Below are positions 1-11,900 of a stretch of 64,000 nucleotides of DNA, piece by piece. Location of the stretch: the NCBI GenBank assembly GCA_004194705.1, contig SADC01001043.1, positions 72,768 to 136,767 of the forward strand. Reading direction: 5' to 3'. The notes beneath the pieces were generated by a model. The model was not told where the DNA came from and did not search any database. It saw only the letters and a program-made list of their open reading frames with translations. How positions within the stretch are numbered: position 1 is the first letter of the stretch; every line of letters begins with the position of its first letter. Made by a program: the position numbers and the translations under genes. This DNA is from Ditylenchus dipsaci (Eukaryota; Nematoda; Chromadorea; Rhabditida; Anguinidae).

Positions 1-274
1 TTTTATAGTTAACCACCCCCTCCCCCCCCCGCCCATACGTTCCCCATCTGTTCAAAATCTATCATTCGAAAATTGGTGAAAAATACCCTAAAAAGACCAT
101 TTTTGCCTGAATGGTGGTAGGCAATTTTTTTGACAAACTTTCAATTTTTTTTCAGAAAGTATTAAGAAATGCTTCTCGTATCTCGTTGTGCAGAAAAAAT
201 GAGTTGGGGAGGTGATTTTGGGTCACTCTTCAAAAAATCCGAGTATGGGGGAGGGGGGTGGTTGAACTATAAAA
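1..274. repeat. Palindromic MITE with poly-C/poly-G arms
   Basis: The start TTTTATAGTTAACCACCCCC is matched in inverted orientation by GGGGTGGTTGAACTATAAAA ending at 274. The left end may extend beyond the window. The element lies in the last intron of the SLC7 gene. No exon is seen in 275-731. Confidence 0.6.
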
Positions 275-731
275 GTACCGAAAAATGAACTGAGAGGTTT
301 AATAAACAAAGGGTTTTCATAATAAATAAGCTGTTCTACTTTGACTTCTTATTTCTTGCTTCGAGCAAGATAATTTCATTGTCGAAAAAAAATTAGTCAT
401 AAAATGCCATTATTTTTATTCTAATAAAGCCTCCGAAGATTTTTTCAACTTATCAAATCAGATTTTCGGGTGAAAAATGCAGAATCTGAAAAGCATAATT
501 AGTAGAACTCTTACAGTTAAGAAAATTTGATAAATATTTTTGCAAAATATTGACTTTGACCCGAGATACGGATTTTTAAAATCACGGGGTGGGTTCATTA
601 GAGGGGGTGTTCCTTTTAGCAATAAATAAATAATAATAAATAAAGACCTTAGAAGCTTTAAACATATATTTAAAAAAAATTATATATTTTACAAAAGAAC
701 AATAACTTTCGATTTAGATATCTATTTGCAG

Positions 732-1380
732 CCTCCCGACAACGTCAATTTCCAGCTTTTCTTAGCTGTGTCAATTCCAAACATGACAGCCCTAGAGCTG
801 CTTTATTCATACATGTATTCTTGGCACTTTGTTTTAGTTTTGCTGGCAATTTGTCTGAGCTAGTCAATTACGTGGGCTTCTGTTATTGGGCTCAAAGAGT
901 GCTTACTACCATAGCCTTACTATATATTAGACTTTTCAAAATTCCTGTGCATCCAGACGCTATCAAAACCCCAATCATAGTGCCTATTTTATTTTTGGTT
1001 TCTTGCACAGCTCTATGTGTGGTCACCATTGTTCAAGACTTTAAATCAGCCTTTTTCGGACTTTTGATGCTTTTTGGGGCATTTGTAATATATTACTTAT
1101 TCGTATGGGAAAAAGCCTGCTCAGAATTCCATGGTACAATAGGCTGGCTGGTTGGGTTAATGAATCTCTGAGTGTGGCCACTCAACTCACTTTTAATGGA
1201 CTGATCGATCTCAGTGAGCATTCTGAAGATGTCGAAGTGGCACAAGTTTCTGAAAAGTCAAATCAAAAGACACCCAGAATAGAAGATTTTACTAAGAAAA
1301 ATGGCGACAGTGGTAGCACTAAAAAGAGAAAAATATTTGTGATCGATAAAAGAAATAATATAGATAATAAACAAATTTAA
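732..1380 (+). CDS. SLC7-family amino-acid transporter, C-terminal exon (5' part outside window)
   Basis: This is the last exon of an L-type (LAT/y+LAT) amino-acid exchanger of the plasma membrane. It opens after a TTTGCAG acceptor at 731 and reads FPAFLSCVN, then SPRAAL, LALCFSFAGN, LVNYVGFCYW and LLYIR. This is the order seen in SLC7 proteins: the helix after the conserved TPxPA loop, then the GDLxxLINYVGF segment. Two more hydrophobic helices follow (about 965-1105). The reading frame must move by one base near 1108-1113 (GGGAAAAAGCC). One extra A in that run joins LFVWEK to a second open frame reading IPWYNRLAGW and NESLSVATQL, a hydrophilic cytoplasmic tail that ends at TAA 1380. Read strictly, the first frame stops at 1171. 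No earlier exon is visible in 1-731. The family call is confident; the frame break is either a consensus error or a real lesion. Confidence 0.85.
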
Positions 1381-1728
1381 TTGGAGAGTGTGTAGAATAT
1401 GGACAGCTGAAAAAATTTCAAGTTAGTAAATAAAAACACCAAAAAATATCAATTATACACCAGTTACTTGCTAAAACAAATTCTCGATTTAGATCTGATA
1501 ATATAAAGTCTTTTCAATTTTTACTTTAATTTTTATTTCATGAAATTTAGGATGAACAGGAATATTCGAACTCTTAGATTTAGTTAGTTTATAATTTCTA
1601 AAATGGGATATTAACAAGAGATAGGCAAATCTTGGTGTGTCAGTGATTTTCACTCTATAAAGTACGTAACATATATTGTAAAAACCCTTAAAATAAAATA
1701 AAAGATTTGAGTATTTAAAATTACGTAT

Positions 1729-1975
1729 ACCGTATTTTTTCTATTACTTACCCCCTCTCTAATAATTGCCCCCATAGGCCCCTGTATCTCAGCTCAAAAA
1801 AATAATTTTGCAAATCTGTTTTTTGCGTTTTCTTAATCACCACGAGCTTTGTTGATTCCACTTTTTTAAATTTTGGTTGAGCACCCAAAAATCTCAAAAT
1901 CAAAATATTTTTTTTTCGATTTTTCAGGGGTTGAAAAATAATTACCCCGCGGTAATTAATAGAGAAAATACGCTA
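1729..1975. repeat. ACCGTATTTTCTCTATTA-type MITE
   Basis: Ends ACCGTATTTTTTCTATTAC and AATAGAGAAAATACG are inverted; the inner part carries TAATTGCCCC and a GGGGTTGAAAAATAATTACC block. The same family recurs at 24198, 41852, 42702, 47694 and 49095. Confidence 0.65.
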
Positions 1976-2071
1976 ATATAATTTTTTTAATTCAAATCAG
2001 ATAAACAAATTTATCGAAACAAATTTTTTTAGCTCGTTAAAGGACCATTGCGATCGCCCACAATGAGAATT

Positions 2072-2889
2072 TTACAGGTTTAACACTCTTCTAGCCCAAA
2101 ATTTCATGCTGAACATGATCGTGAAAAAAAATCGAATAAGTTGATATAGTAAGAATAACAGAAGTCCTCGCACTGGGTATTTTATTGATGCACCATGGCA
2201 AGCCGGTGGAACCAGCGACCACAGCCTGGTTATCACAATACAAAGGTACAACTGGTACAATAGATTCTGAAGATAGAGATTCTGGAGATACTTCCTCTTC
2301 TTTAGCAAGCACAGCATTGGAGCAGAGCTTGTCAGCAGGACGGATGGAGATAAGCAATTGGACATCACCACCAAGAACTGAAGATTCAAGGACCACTGGC
2401 TTGACTGCGGCTGGCGAGAGAGAGAGGGAGGCTGGTCGTTCATCCACTGGATCCAGACAGGAGCGGCATCTGGTCAACAGCACGGATAGAGATACGCGAT
2501 TGGACATCCCCATCAAGCACCGAAGAGCATTGGACCACTGGCTGAATAGACACTGGGAGAACTTGTTAAAAGGCAGAAGACTGGTCGCTGAATTCCTTAG
2601 CTGGCTTGACTACGGCAGGCACCACCCGAGGAGACTTGCTTGTTTCACCGGCACAGCAGTAGCGCGATCTCGAGGCGATGGACGTCATGGAGCGGCTGGC
2701 CTTGGAACTGGTTTGACCCCTAGTACGATCACCTGAGCTAGTCGTGACCGAAGCGATAACGCTAGTCGGATCACTGAAATTCTGGTCAAACTCGTCTATT
2801 AATTTGATTGAGACGGTAACTGGTTTATAATTCTGGTTTAGTGACTTCTTAAACTTAGAAATCAATTCTGGTTTGATACCATTTGTCAA
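2072..2889. other. GC-richer segment open on both strands, function unknown
   Basis: The plus strand is open for 183 codons (2185-2736). The minus strand is open in overlapping pieces (2889-2566 and 2516-2072), rich in Ser/Thr/Pro/Arg. The base composition differs clearly from the surrounding AT-rich DNA. The segment runs into 2840-3180, where a degenerate ATTCTGGTTTA-like word recurs about ten times. No domain is recognised. It could be a gag-like or low-complexity transposon fragment or a decayed satellite. Confidence 0.3.
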
Positions 2890-3180
2890 TCATAAACTGA
2901 ATGGCTTTATGGATCTGGTTAGCGCCATGATTTTGACTGGTCACGCTAGTATCACGGCGAACACTGCGCAAACTGACCTTACTAGAGGAAGAACTAGATC
3001 AGCTTGACATCAACTAAACCAGAAATAAATATGATTCAGTTCTGTCAAGACTGCTCCTGGTGCAGTTAATTCTGGTTAAGACCAAAGCTAGTTTGAATTC
3101 GAATATAATACTGGTTAATTGTCCCTATATTGTGTTCTCTATGAACACTAATTCTGGTTAGGATAAAAGCTGGTTGTTAA
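2830..3180. repeat. Degenerate CTGGTTA word array
   Basis: About ten spaced copies of a word close to ATTCTGGTTTA/ACTGGTTA occur here, e.g. around 2836, 2870, 3070, 3110 and 3150. The spacing is irregular. No terminal repeats were identified. Confidence 0.45.
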
Positions 3181-3930
3181 CGTTCGGGCGAGTCCTTACA
3201 ATATCTGCGGATGATCTGCCCCTCTGAACCACCAAAGTCGAGATTTCTTCTCATGTAACTTTAAAAAAGCATATCTCGCTTAATTTTTCATTGATCATTT
3301 CGATTTTTTTAGGGAAAAGCGCAGATCACTGCCTTTCTAATGACATATTGTTGAGGGGTTTATGATAACAAGATGGTAGATTTTTGCTCGAAAAAACCAT
3401 TGTGTCACTTTTCAAAACGGTGTTAATACTTTTTAATGTAAAAAAAAGTCATAGGGCCGTTCTTTTAGCCAACGCTATATATATACCATTCGAAAAAGCA
3501 TGAAAAACTGCACCAGAAAATACTTGGAAAAATATTATAGACAGCCTTCTGGGAATTTTCTCAAGACTCTCAAAAAAAATTCAACCAAGGTTTTCACGTA
3601 AAACATTTATTTCGTTAGGAGAACCTGAATTATTAACACTGGATTCATGTTCAACATAGCTCTTTGTAGTTAGAAAACTGTCTTTTAAATTCATAAATTG
3701 CTGTCAAATTTTGAATGCCACTCAAGAAAATTCTCTGTTGATGCTGTCACCCTTGTTGCTCTCTTTTTGTTCTTTTTTCCAGCCCTTGGTTAATTCTTCA
3801 CTGTCATTCTTCACTCCGGCCTTAGCTAGCTTCTCATTTTCCTTATTTTTTTCAGCCTCAGGTTTAAACTTGGAAAAATAGTATGAACAGCCTTCTGAAG
3901 ATTGATGCTGTCATCATTCGCTTCGGTCGA

Positions 3931-4071
3931 AGGTATCTTCTCTCTTTTGTTGATTTTTCAGCCCTTAGTTTAAGTTTCGACTTTTTCAGAAAGCTTATAT
4001 TGAGTGTTTCTGTTTTCAGCCCTTGGCTTGAACCAAGGGCTGAAAGAAAAGAAACAAAAGAGAGAAGGTAC
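3931..4071. repeat. Foldback with CAGCCCTTGG arms
   Basis: GGTATCTTCTCTCTTTTGTTG near 3931 pairs with CAAAAGAGAGAAGGTACC near 4070; CAGCCCTTGG pairs with CCAAGGGCTG at the centre. A diverged relative of the same motif occurs at 3735-3800. A single end of the GCAAGACTCTC foldback family lies at about 3555-3680. Confidence 0.5.
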
Positions 4072-4507
4072 CTAAAGCCTAAGCCTAAGACTCTGTGAGA
4101 CTCTTTTAGAAGTAGATTTTCAAAAATTTGAAATGGCAGTTTGAATTGGAACCTGTAATGGCGCGGGCATGCCCCTTCAAAGTTTAATTCATTTCATTAA
4201 GATTGAGCAATACATTGAAAATAAGATTTAAGTGATGTTTCAAAGCGTTGATGGTAAAAACTCTTACTTTTCCAATAAATGAGAAAAACTTGAACTTATA
4301 AATTAGTGCTTTCATTATTTTTTTCACTTTACTTTGATGAATTTAGAAAATTTCATTAATAGCTAACTAAATAACTTGCGGTCTCATGATTATTATTTAG
4401 TTCCCGACATTTTCTTACTTCCAAAATTTATCAAACAAAAATTGCTAAGATATTTGATATTATTAGTGAATTTGTTATTACAAACAAAATTCTTTGTGCT
4501 TTTTTTA

Positions 4508-7500
4508 ATGAGTAACTCTGGTGACAATGATATTGACACTGATATTCCGGTATGTTAATTTTATTTTTAAATTTGTAAAATAATTTTGTGGTCAACTTTA
4601 GTTCACACAAATGATACAGAATGAATTTGTTCCAGCACATTTTATTCTGCTTGCAATTAAAGCTTTGATCGGTATCGTTGGAATATTTTTGAACTTAAGT
4701 TTGGTGCTTGTTACTGTGAAAAACAAGTGAGTCCTTTTGTAAAGTGTACAGGCAAGAAGGAGACACTAAATAGACAAACACTCGCGAAAAAATTCAAGAC
4801 AGTATGGTGAGCTTGCGATCTAATCTGCAACTCACTACTTAAGATTGCCACCTTTCACAATTGTTCGAAATAATTGTAGTTTTTGACTCTTCATACTTAT
4901 ATTTTTATTGAAACATTTTTTCTGTGCTAGAGTTGTGTGCTGCTTTAAAAAACCTGGTTTAAGGAATTGTTAAGCTTAAATAAAGAATCAAATTGGTCTC
5001 AATAAAAGTGAAGCTAATAAGCTGGAAATTTCAGTTCTCATTATACAGGAAACAAATGCTGCTACCGTATAATCTTTATGAATTATTTGAGTTTGTTCGC
5101 ATCGATTTAATTGATACATGAAATGACCTACGTTTTTTAAGACCTTGGTAATTTCTTTTGGTACATGAAAGCAGAGTCGAAATATAATTTATGAGGAAGC
5201 CTTAACCAAAGGCTAAACTGTTTAGTTTTGCAATGTGAATTTGCCTAAAAAGGAAATATATAGACTGCAAAGATTCTGCGAAAACGACAGCAAAAAACTT
5301 CAGATATTCTCACAGAAAAAACATACCGCACGAAAAATAAACATAAGCCGAACCTAATAAGGGTGTCAAATAGAGTGTCGAAATTCAGACTTATAATCAG
5401 AATAATTAAAACTGAGCATTAGACAATTTAATTTGGGCTAATTCAGTCAAAAACAATGGTTTTCCAGAGTGAACACCAAATTTTCTTAATATTTTTTCAT
5501 ATTTTTGCAGATCCCTTCAAGGTGCCTGCAACCTATTAATAGCAATAAATGCTTTTACCCAATCTATTTATCAGATAAGTTTCGTAATTACTTTTGGAGT
5601 AGCAGCTATTGGCAAAAACTTGATCCCACTGATGACCTGTTTCTACTGGCAGTGTATTCCAGCTTTTATGAAGTACGTTACACTAAGTCTATTGCTGGCC
5701 ATAGCTCTAGATAGATTGGTTTGCATTAAAGTTCCTCTTTGGTAAAATATTTTCTTACTTTACTTGTGATGATTAATAATTTTAATTTTTCGGCCAAAAC
5801 ATCGCTTTCATCTTGTCTATTTCTGTGTGATTATTGTTTGCTGCGTAGGCATTGGCATTTATTCTATGCTATTCAGCTATCAAATAGTACTACAGATTCC
5901 TAAAAAGTAAGTAATTGCTAGGATATTTTAAACAAGGTACCCTAGTTTCTCAAAATAAACAACCTCTCTGCTAAGTACCTTAATGATTTTTTATAAATGT
6001 CATTTTGGGCAATTATTTCTTTGACAACTTAATGTGGCAATGTGAATTAACTTGTGTAATTGATGTCATAACTTTCTGTGAGTCACTAATAAAGCTGAGT
6101 CGACACAGAACATACATATGTACCTCAGTCTTTTTCGAATGTCTTGTAAAAAATTTGCAAAAAATGTCGGTGCCGGTTCATTGGAGGTAAATTATGTTGA
6201 CTTTCTTTGTTGGCTAACCAATTTTCGTCCAAGGTGCAGGTCTACTGGAAGTACCGGTTTATTGAAACTGGAATGTAGGTTGTAGGGCAGTTTTCTTCAT
6301 TCAGAACAAGTCAAAAATTATGAGATTGTTTGACCACGTTTCATTTTTACTTCTAACAATTCAAGTGTAAGATTTAGTGACGCTACCATGATATAGATAT
6401 ACCTCTATAAATTGCTTTTCTTGGCCTTTTATGGCAAGACTCTCAAAAAAATTTCAAAATCAATTTTGACGTGAAACTCATATTTTGTCAAAAACACCCA
6501 ATTTTTGACACCAGATTCGAGTTCAGCGTGGTCGATTTGCTAAAAAAAACTGCCCTTAAACATGAAAACTTGCTGTCAAATTTTAAATTCCGCTCAAGAC
6601 AAAAATCATTTGAAATTTCAAAAATTTTGAATTTGAGCATTTTTTGTAGGGTTGTCGAGCGCTCGAAATTTTCGAGTCGAGCGCTCGATTCGATATTCGA
6701 AATTCGAAATTTTCGAGTCGAGCGCTCGATTCGATATTCGAAATTCGAAATTTTCGAGTCGAGCGCTCGATTCGACATTCGAAATTCGAAATTTTCGAGC
6801 GCTCGATTCGAAATTCGAAAATTTTCGAGCGCTCGATTCGAAATCGAAAATTTTCAGCGGCTTCGCCGCCTCATTAATGAATTTTTTAGAAACAAATTAA
6901 TCGAAACCATGGTTAATCGACCATACACAACCGCTTTACCACACCAAACGAATAAGCGGCCGAAAAAACTACCATTCTTTGTTCATAGTTGTGCTTGATC
7001 AAACGGCGCAGATCGGAGACTCTGAGATCGCAAAAAGCACCGCTCTGGCTTTTTTCGCCTCAGAAGGTCCCAATTTTTTGTTCGCTAACTTTTCCTTGGG
7101 CCTTGCCGATTTCAGGTGACCCGAAAGATGAGTTGTTGATCTAATCTTTGGCAGTCTAAGCTCTTCCCCACAAGTGAAAATAGTCTTTCCACCGACTTTC
7201 TCAAACGATTTCCAAACTTCACTTGGCATTTTTCTAAAACAAGAAAAATTCACCATTACATTCTTTTTTGTGTGCTGCAAGTTCCGAACTATATCTCGAA
7301 AATAAGCGCTCAAAATTCGAAAGCATAATTCGAAATTTTTTTTCGAGCGCTCGAAATTCGAAAGCATAATTCGAATTTTTTCGAGCGCTCGAAATTCGAA
7401 AGCCTAATTCGAAATTTTTTTTCGAGCGCTCGAAATTCGAAATTTCCGCTCGAAATTCGAAAATTTTCGAACTTTCGAGCGGAAAGTTCGAAATCGAGCG

Positions 7501-9146
7501 CTCGATTCGACAACCCTAATTTTTTGTATTGAGCGGAATTCAAAATTCGACAGCAAGTTTTCATGTTAAAGGGCAGTTTCCTAAGCAAATCGACCATGCT
7601 GAACTCGAATCCAGTGTCCAACATTGGGGTTTCTTTAACAAAATATGAGTTTCACGTCAAAATTGATTTTGAAATTTTTTTGAGAGTCTTGCTAAACACT
7701 CCTCGAACCTCCTTTTACCGTAGCTCGAAGCTTTTTCTGGTGAAATTTTCCTTGCTCAGTCGAATGATATACACTGACAACTGAAAAATGACGTTATCAC
7801 ACTTTTTGTTCCGTTCGTAATTATCAACACCGCTTTTGAAAAAAGCATAGAATTTTTCTTTGAACTACAATTTTTATTTTGAATTGTCATAAATAATTCA
7901 ATGATACCTTTTTTAAAGCCCGTGATCTGCGCTTTTGTTTGAGCTATAAATCAGTGATATCAATAATTGAATTTGATGATATTTAAAATATTAATATTTA
8001 ATTAATAAATAATGATAATAATTAAATTAAATTAAATTAAAAAAATTAAATTTTTATAATAATAAATAATAATTAAATAAAAAATAATAATTTCAATATA
8101 TGACGAGATCTGCCCTCTTGGAGTTGCATACGCAAAAATCCTGACTTGGTTGGTTCGTAGGTGCAGCTGACCCGCAAATAGTGATTTTTTTAAATTTTTT
8201 TCACTATCGTGTTTAGCGTGAGATTGTGCACCAGCATGTGCTCTAAGGACAATCAGGCATTCCAGTGTTAAACACTTCTAAAAAATTATTATTTTTCGGT
8301 GAGGAGGGGGCGGGGAGGGGGTGTAAAGTATATCGAAATAGCGCCGATTTAGTGATATTAAGTGATTTATTCGTGGACTTAGTTTTACTATTATTAGTTG
8401 CTGGAAGGAAGGTGTAAGTGAAAGTTCGTTTACATTTTCACGCATTCTTACTCAGCGTGAAGTCTTTCACAGATTAAATTTTGGCTTCTTCACCTTTCAA
8501 TGACTTAAGACAGTCGGAAAAAAGTCACGATTGGACAGCTTTTTTGCTTAATAAATTGTAAATTGCTAAATAAAATGTTAAATAAATTGCAGAAAAGTGT
8601 TATGTATGGCTACAGATGTCACACCTCTTCCAGATGGCGATCAAATTTTTTTTCTTGCACTAATTATAAATTTGCTTGGTGTTTTTGTCTATCTACTTTT
8701 CGGACTAGAGCTGCTTAGAGCTTCCATACAAAAAAGAATAGGTTATTGACCTAAAATATTATTTACATAAAAATTTTTAAATTTTAGATGTAAAAAGCTC
8801 AACTTCTATGTTTAAATCTCTTCTAATGATCATGTTGGTCGATCTAATTGGCTGGGGGTCCAATTCTCTTTTCATGAATGTGAGCCTGTTTAGTTTGCCA
8901 CTCATAAACTTGTTTGACCCTACCTCTCTGCAACGATGGTGTGTATCTACAGTAGTTACCTATTTGTTGGCTGTAGCTACTGCTTGTGATGCTCCTATAT
9001 TGTATTGGTGCAGCAAAGAATACCGGAAAGCCTATCAAAAGATGTTTGGTTTGGGACCCCACAGAGAACAATCAACCCACCAAGTGGAGCATCTTCAAAC
9101 AACCAAAACTTCTAGTCCTATTAATTTTACACCTAAGCAAAAGTAA
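4508..9146 (+). CDS. SRSX-like 7TM chemoreceptor, six exons
   Basis: Nematode serpentine receptor of the SRSX/rhodopsin-like class, expected in the plasma membrane of sensory neurons. Exons: 4508-4549, 4602-4726, 5511-5741, 5793-5906, 8593-8741, 8788-9146, for 339 aa. The first exon is a short acidic extracellular N-terminus. Exon 2 holds TM1 with GIFLNLSLVLVTV; exon 3 holds TM2-TM3 and the DRY-equivalent ALDRLVCIK; exon 4 TM4; exon 5 TM5; exon 6 TM6-TM7, ending in a YWCSKEYRKAY helix-8 motif typical of the family, then a Ser/Thr tail. All phases agree. The one defect is the acceptor before exon 4: the 51-bp intron 5742-5792 ends in CG instead of AG, and one missing A (TTTTTCAG) would restore it. 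Intron 5 is 2.7 kb and holds a foldback with a nested hAT-like element. ATG 4508 is chosen because the next intron is canonical. Confidence 0.8.
6647..7518. mobile_element. Non-autonomous hAT-like element with 8-bp TSD
   Basis: Ends TAGGGTTGTCGA and TCGACAACCCTA (the right one with a small gap) are bounded by the same 8 bp, ATTTTTTG, at 6639-6646 and 7519-7526. Inside each end is an array of GAGCGCTCGA and ATTCGAAATTCGAAA words (6655-6850 and 7300-7510). The middle encodes a BED zinc-finger remnant on the minus strand. Confidence 0.75.
6999..7229 (-). pseudogene. hAT transposase remnant: BED zinc finger only
   Basis: From an ATG at 7229 the frame reads SEVWKSFEKVG, then TCGEEL, then TTHLSGHLKSARP. 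This matches the W-x-F start, a Cys position and the terminal HL..H-type helix of BED fingers found at the N-terminus of hAT transposases. One of the two expected Cys is not obvious. The frame stops at 6999 and no RNase-H-like catalytic domain follows. Confidence 0.5.
7790..8590. other. Low-complexity intronic AT-rich region
   Basis: Within intron 5 of the SRSX-like gene. It contains a TTAAATTAAATTAAA-type simple sequence (about 7985-8095) and a poly-G tract near 8305. No exon or tRNA-like structure was found. Confidence 0.5.
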
Positions 9147-9607
9147 TTGTGATCTATTTTATTTTTTGTCAAAAATCTACTCATTAAATTTTATAATCAA
9201 ATAAAAACGCAAATTTTTGGCTCACCTAAATAATCGCATTAACTAGTTTCATAGAAAAAAGTTCCAAATGTACATATAGTTAATTAAATAAAAAATTACA
9301 AGCTATCGCACACAAAATCAGCTTTAAAAATTCTTGTAAACACATTTAAAATTCTAGATCTCGAAATTTCTTAGAAAAAAGCTTGCTAACAAGCAAAGAT
9401 AACTATAAATTTAAGCTGATTATGAGTTACAAACTTCATCACATGACATGGCGCAGCTGTTCTACCAGAAAGTACTTCAAATTTTTTCTTAATTGTTGAC
9501 TACTAAGAATGACTAAAAATTCTGCATGCATACAAAAAATAAAGCTCAGACTATATAGACTAGAAATACTGTAAAGCGCTGTTTGTCTAGCTGCATAAAT
9601 AGTGAAA
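9147..9607. other. Convergent intergenic spacer
   Basis: AT-rich stretch between the stops of the SRSX-like gene (+) and LDAH (-). AATAAA-like signals follow the first stop (ATCAAATAAAAACG near 9197). Nothing else is seen. Confidence 0.6.
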
Positions 9608-11900
9608 CTAAAAAAACCAGTCGGCAGCAAAAGAAAAGGGTCCAGCAGGTCTAGTGACAAATGGATTTTCACCTTCATCTACAGGACAGGTCTCGCATTC
9701 TATAAGCCCAGCAATCACCTTAGCCATAATAACGTTGTCTTTGAGACAAAAGGCGTGATGTTGCTCGTGTTTGTCTACAATCACTTGGTGCGGCAATCGC
9801 CTCATCATTTGCTCTGCGAACTCGGGTAAGATCCAGTAATCACCAGTTCCATAATAAAATCGAATGTGTTCTTTAGCAGCAATAAGGGATTCGTCAAATT
9901 CACCGATCTGAAGTTTTTTATTAGTTTTAACGGAATTTCAACGAAAGTTTACTTTTCGTTTTTTTTAAACTTGGTGTCTTTTCGAAAATTTAGATAGAGA
10001 TGTAAAAAGCTTTAAGGGGCATTTTTTAGCTTGGTCCGCCTTTTGTTTTTTTATTGAAAATGCCTTGGTCTCCTTTGCTGTTTTGAAGGTGATCATAGTT
10101 AAGGTGATCATGCTAACCATAATCATCCTGGTCACCATAATCGTATTGTTAACATAATTATAATAGACAGGAGGGACCAAAGCATTTTTTATTAAAAAAC
10201 AACAGGAAGACCAAGCTAAAAATTATGCCCCCTAAAGGTCAGTAGTCCCAAGATGTCTAAGAAAAAGAAGAGAGCACTTACTCTATACACCCAGCACTTT
10301 ATCGTACCGATTTCTTTGCAAAATGTTTAAAAAACTGGCTAAATTTACTCCTTCGCTACCCACTCGATTAACCCTACACCCCTTCTGTTGTTGCATTCCC
10401 GACAGCCTACAAGAATTATATAATAACCATTGTTATGTTTCAAAGAAAAGCTAACCACAAGAAGATAAATTTGAGAATGACGATTATTGGCAGATTCGTT
10501 CCGGACATGAATAAATTCACCAAAATGCCTTCTTCACCGTAGCACTTGCTTCCACCAGGCCAAATTCTTTTACCACATCGTAATCGAACCAGGCTGAAAA
10601 CAGGGCGTTTGCTAAGACCAACGAATGAATAGATTGAAAATGTACCTGTTTGCTCTTTCATTCAACACCATATCAAAAAATTTGCTTTGGTCCCCCTATC
10701 GTTTCGGTTTGGGGGGTGTAGGGGTTAATCGAGTGGGGGCGAAGGGCTAAATTGCCCCAAAAACTGCTTGTTTACACTTTCAAATAATTTTCATGCAAAA
10801 ATATTGTTGGTTAAAAAAATTTAAATTTGCCTTGGTCCTCGAAACTAAATTTGGCCTTGAAAGTTGAGTGTAATCGAGTGCTGGGGTAAAGTGCAACTTA
10901 GCCAATAGAATATTTGGTACTTATCGGCTGGGAAGAAATGAAGAAGAAAATATTTAACATTCAAAAATTTCACAATACCTGCTCCATTTCAATGCATGTG
11001 ATGTATGCCACATTTCTCATGCAGTTTATAGCCAAGACTTCAGCTCCAGCTCTTGAAATGCACTCAGGGCATTTGCCATATGGCTTCAAGCTGCAACTCA
11101 CTATGCACCGCTTCATCCAAAACGGAGTGATTTTAAGCCAGGAGAACATAAATCTGGTAAATTTGTCATGCTTGTTCATAAACTAGAAAATGATTGTCTA
11201 TAAATTGTTATCATAGTCATAAAAACCTTGGCAATCGGCTTTAGTCTAGCTCCATTGGGTGTGTCAGATAACCTTTCAATCGCAGGAAATAAAGGGTATG
11301 CCATATGAAGGTTCCAACCATTTTCAACCAGAAAAGACAAAGTCTTCAAGGCGATGTAGCTACCGATAGAGTGACCAATCACAAACAATTTTCCTTGCTT
11401 GGGCAGATACTCTCGACAAAATTCTTTTTTGTGTTCTATTTGATCGTCTAGAGAGAACAGATCTAAATCAAGTTATATCATCTAGGTTTTTAAGACAAAA
11501 AGAGCCTAATGAGCAAGCTCTTACCACTAGGCTTGCTTTTGCCAGTTCTTGCTAGCTCACGTGGCATAGGCACGTGGTTTAGATGGGAAACGGTGTAGAA
11601 GTAGACCATGCCATGCTTAGCACCGATCAACGGAATCAGTTCTCGACCGAACTGCTCGTAGTAGCCTTCATTGCCACTGTTTCCTAAAAAAAATTAAACC
11701 GAATAAATAATCCATTTTCTTACTTCTTATTACTGGGATCATTAAAAAATTATTCTTCTATCAGAATCAGTATCAGAGACTACTGATGATTGATCAGTAG
11801 ATGATACATTGGTCATTATAGAGATTCGAGTCCACCTCTCAGCTACTTTTACCCATTTGACCTCCCTCACGATTGGCTCTGAGAGCAGAGGGCTGCCCAT
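9608..11900 (-). CDS. ldah: Lipid-droplet-associated serine hydrolase (LDAH family)
   Basis: Alpha/beta hydrolase of the LDAH (C2orf43) family, which acts on the lipid-droplet surface. Exons on the minus strand: 11900-11734, 11683-11525, 11462-11227, 11182-10979, 9907-9608, about 355 aa. Visible landmarks: IPG-NSGNEGYYEQF (oxyanion-region PGNPG-like motif) across introns 1-2, the nucleophile elbow VIGHSIGSY, LFPAIERLSDTPNG (a family signature), the acid in RFYYGTGDYW, and the catalytic His in EQHHAF. The phases of exons 2-5 agree exactly, and intron 3 is only 44 bp. Exon 1 (MGSPLLSEP, then EVKWVKVAE) needs two extra bases to join exon 2: one in the T-run at 11747-11752 and one at the donor near 11734. 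It converges tail to tail with the SRSX gene, leaving 461 bp between stops. Intron 4 holds two palindromic repeats. Confidence 0.85.
9985..10240. repeat. Palindromic repeat with GACCAAGC arms
   Basis: TTTAAGGGGCATTTTTTAGC at the left pairs with AAATTATGCCCCCTAAAGG at the right; inner TGCCTTGGTCTCC pairs with GGGACCAAAGCA. A GATCATAGTTAAGG-type repeat fills the centre. Located in LDAH intron 4. Confidence 0.5.
10358..10740. repeat. Palindromic repeat, TTAACCCTACACCCC arms
   Basis: CCCACTCGATTAACCCTACA at 10358 pairs with TGTAGGGGTTAATCGAGTGG at about 10735. Located in LDAH intron 4. A similar GGGGTAG arm pair occurs at 14527-14668. Confidence 0.55.

Larger units (their letters stand above)
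6434..7692. mobile_element. GCAAGACTCTC foldback element, interrupted by a hAT-like insertion
   Basis: The left arm 6434-6640 and the right arm 7525-7692 are inverted copies. They share AAGACTCTCAAAAAAATTT, the CGTGAAACTCATATTTTG region, and AGCAAATCGACCATGCTGAA. A hAT-like element sits in the middle. A second copy lies at 46092-46701 and fragments at 3555 and 48370. Confidence 0.65.

Noticed and set aside
6471..6998. 175-codon plus-strand frame
   Set aside because: It is produced by the inverted-repeat arm and the CGAGCGCTCGA array; the peptide is a repeat of RALDS/FEIRNF words.
6655..7510. Tandem 20-30 bp repeats that could suggest a CRISPR array
   Set aside because: The words are palindromic and contiguous without unique spacers, lie inside a hAT-like element with an 8-bp duplication, and the genome is eukaryotic.
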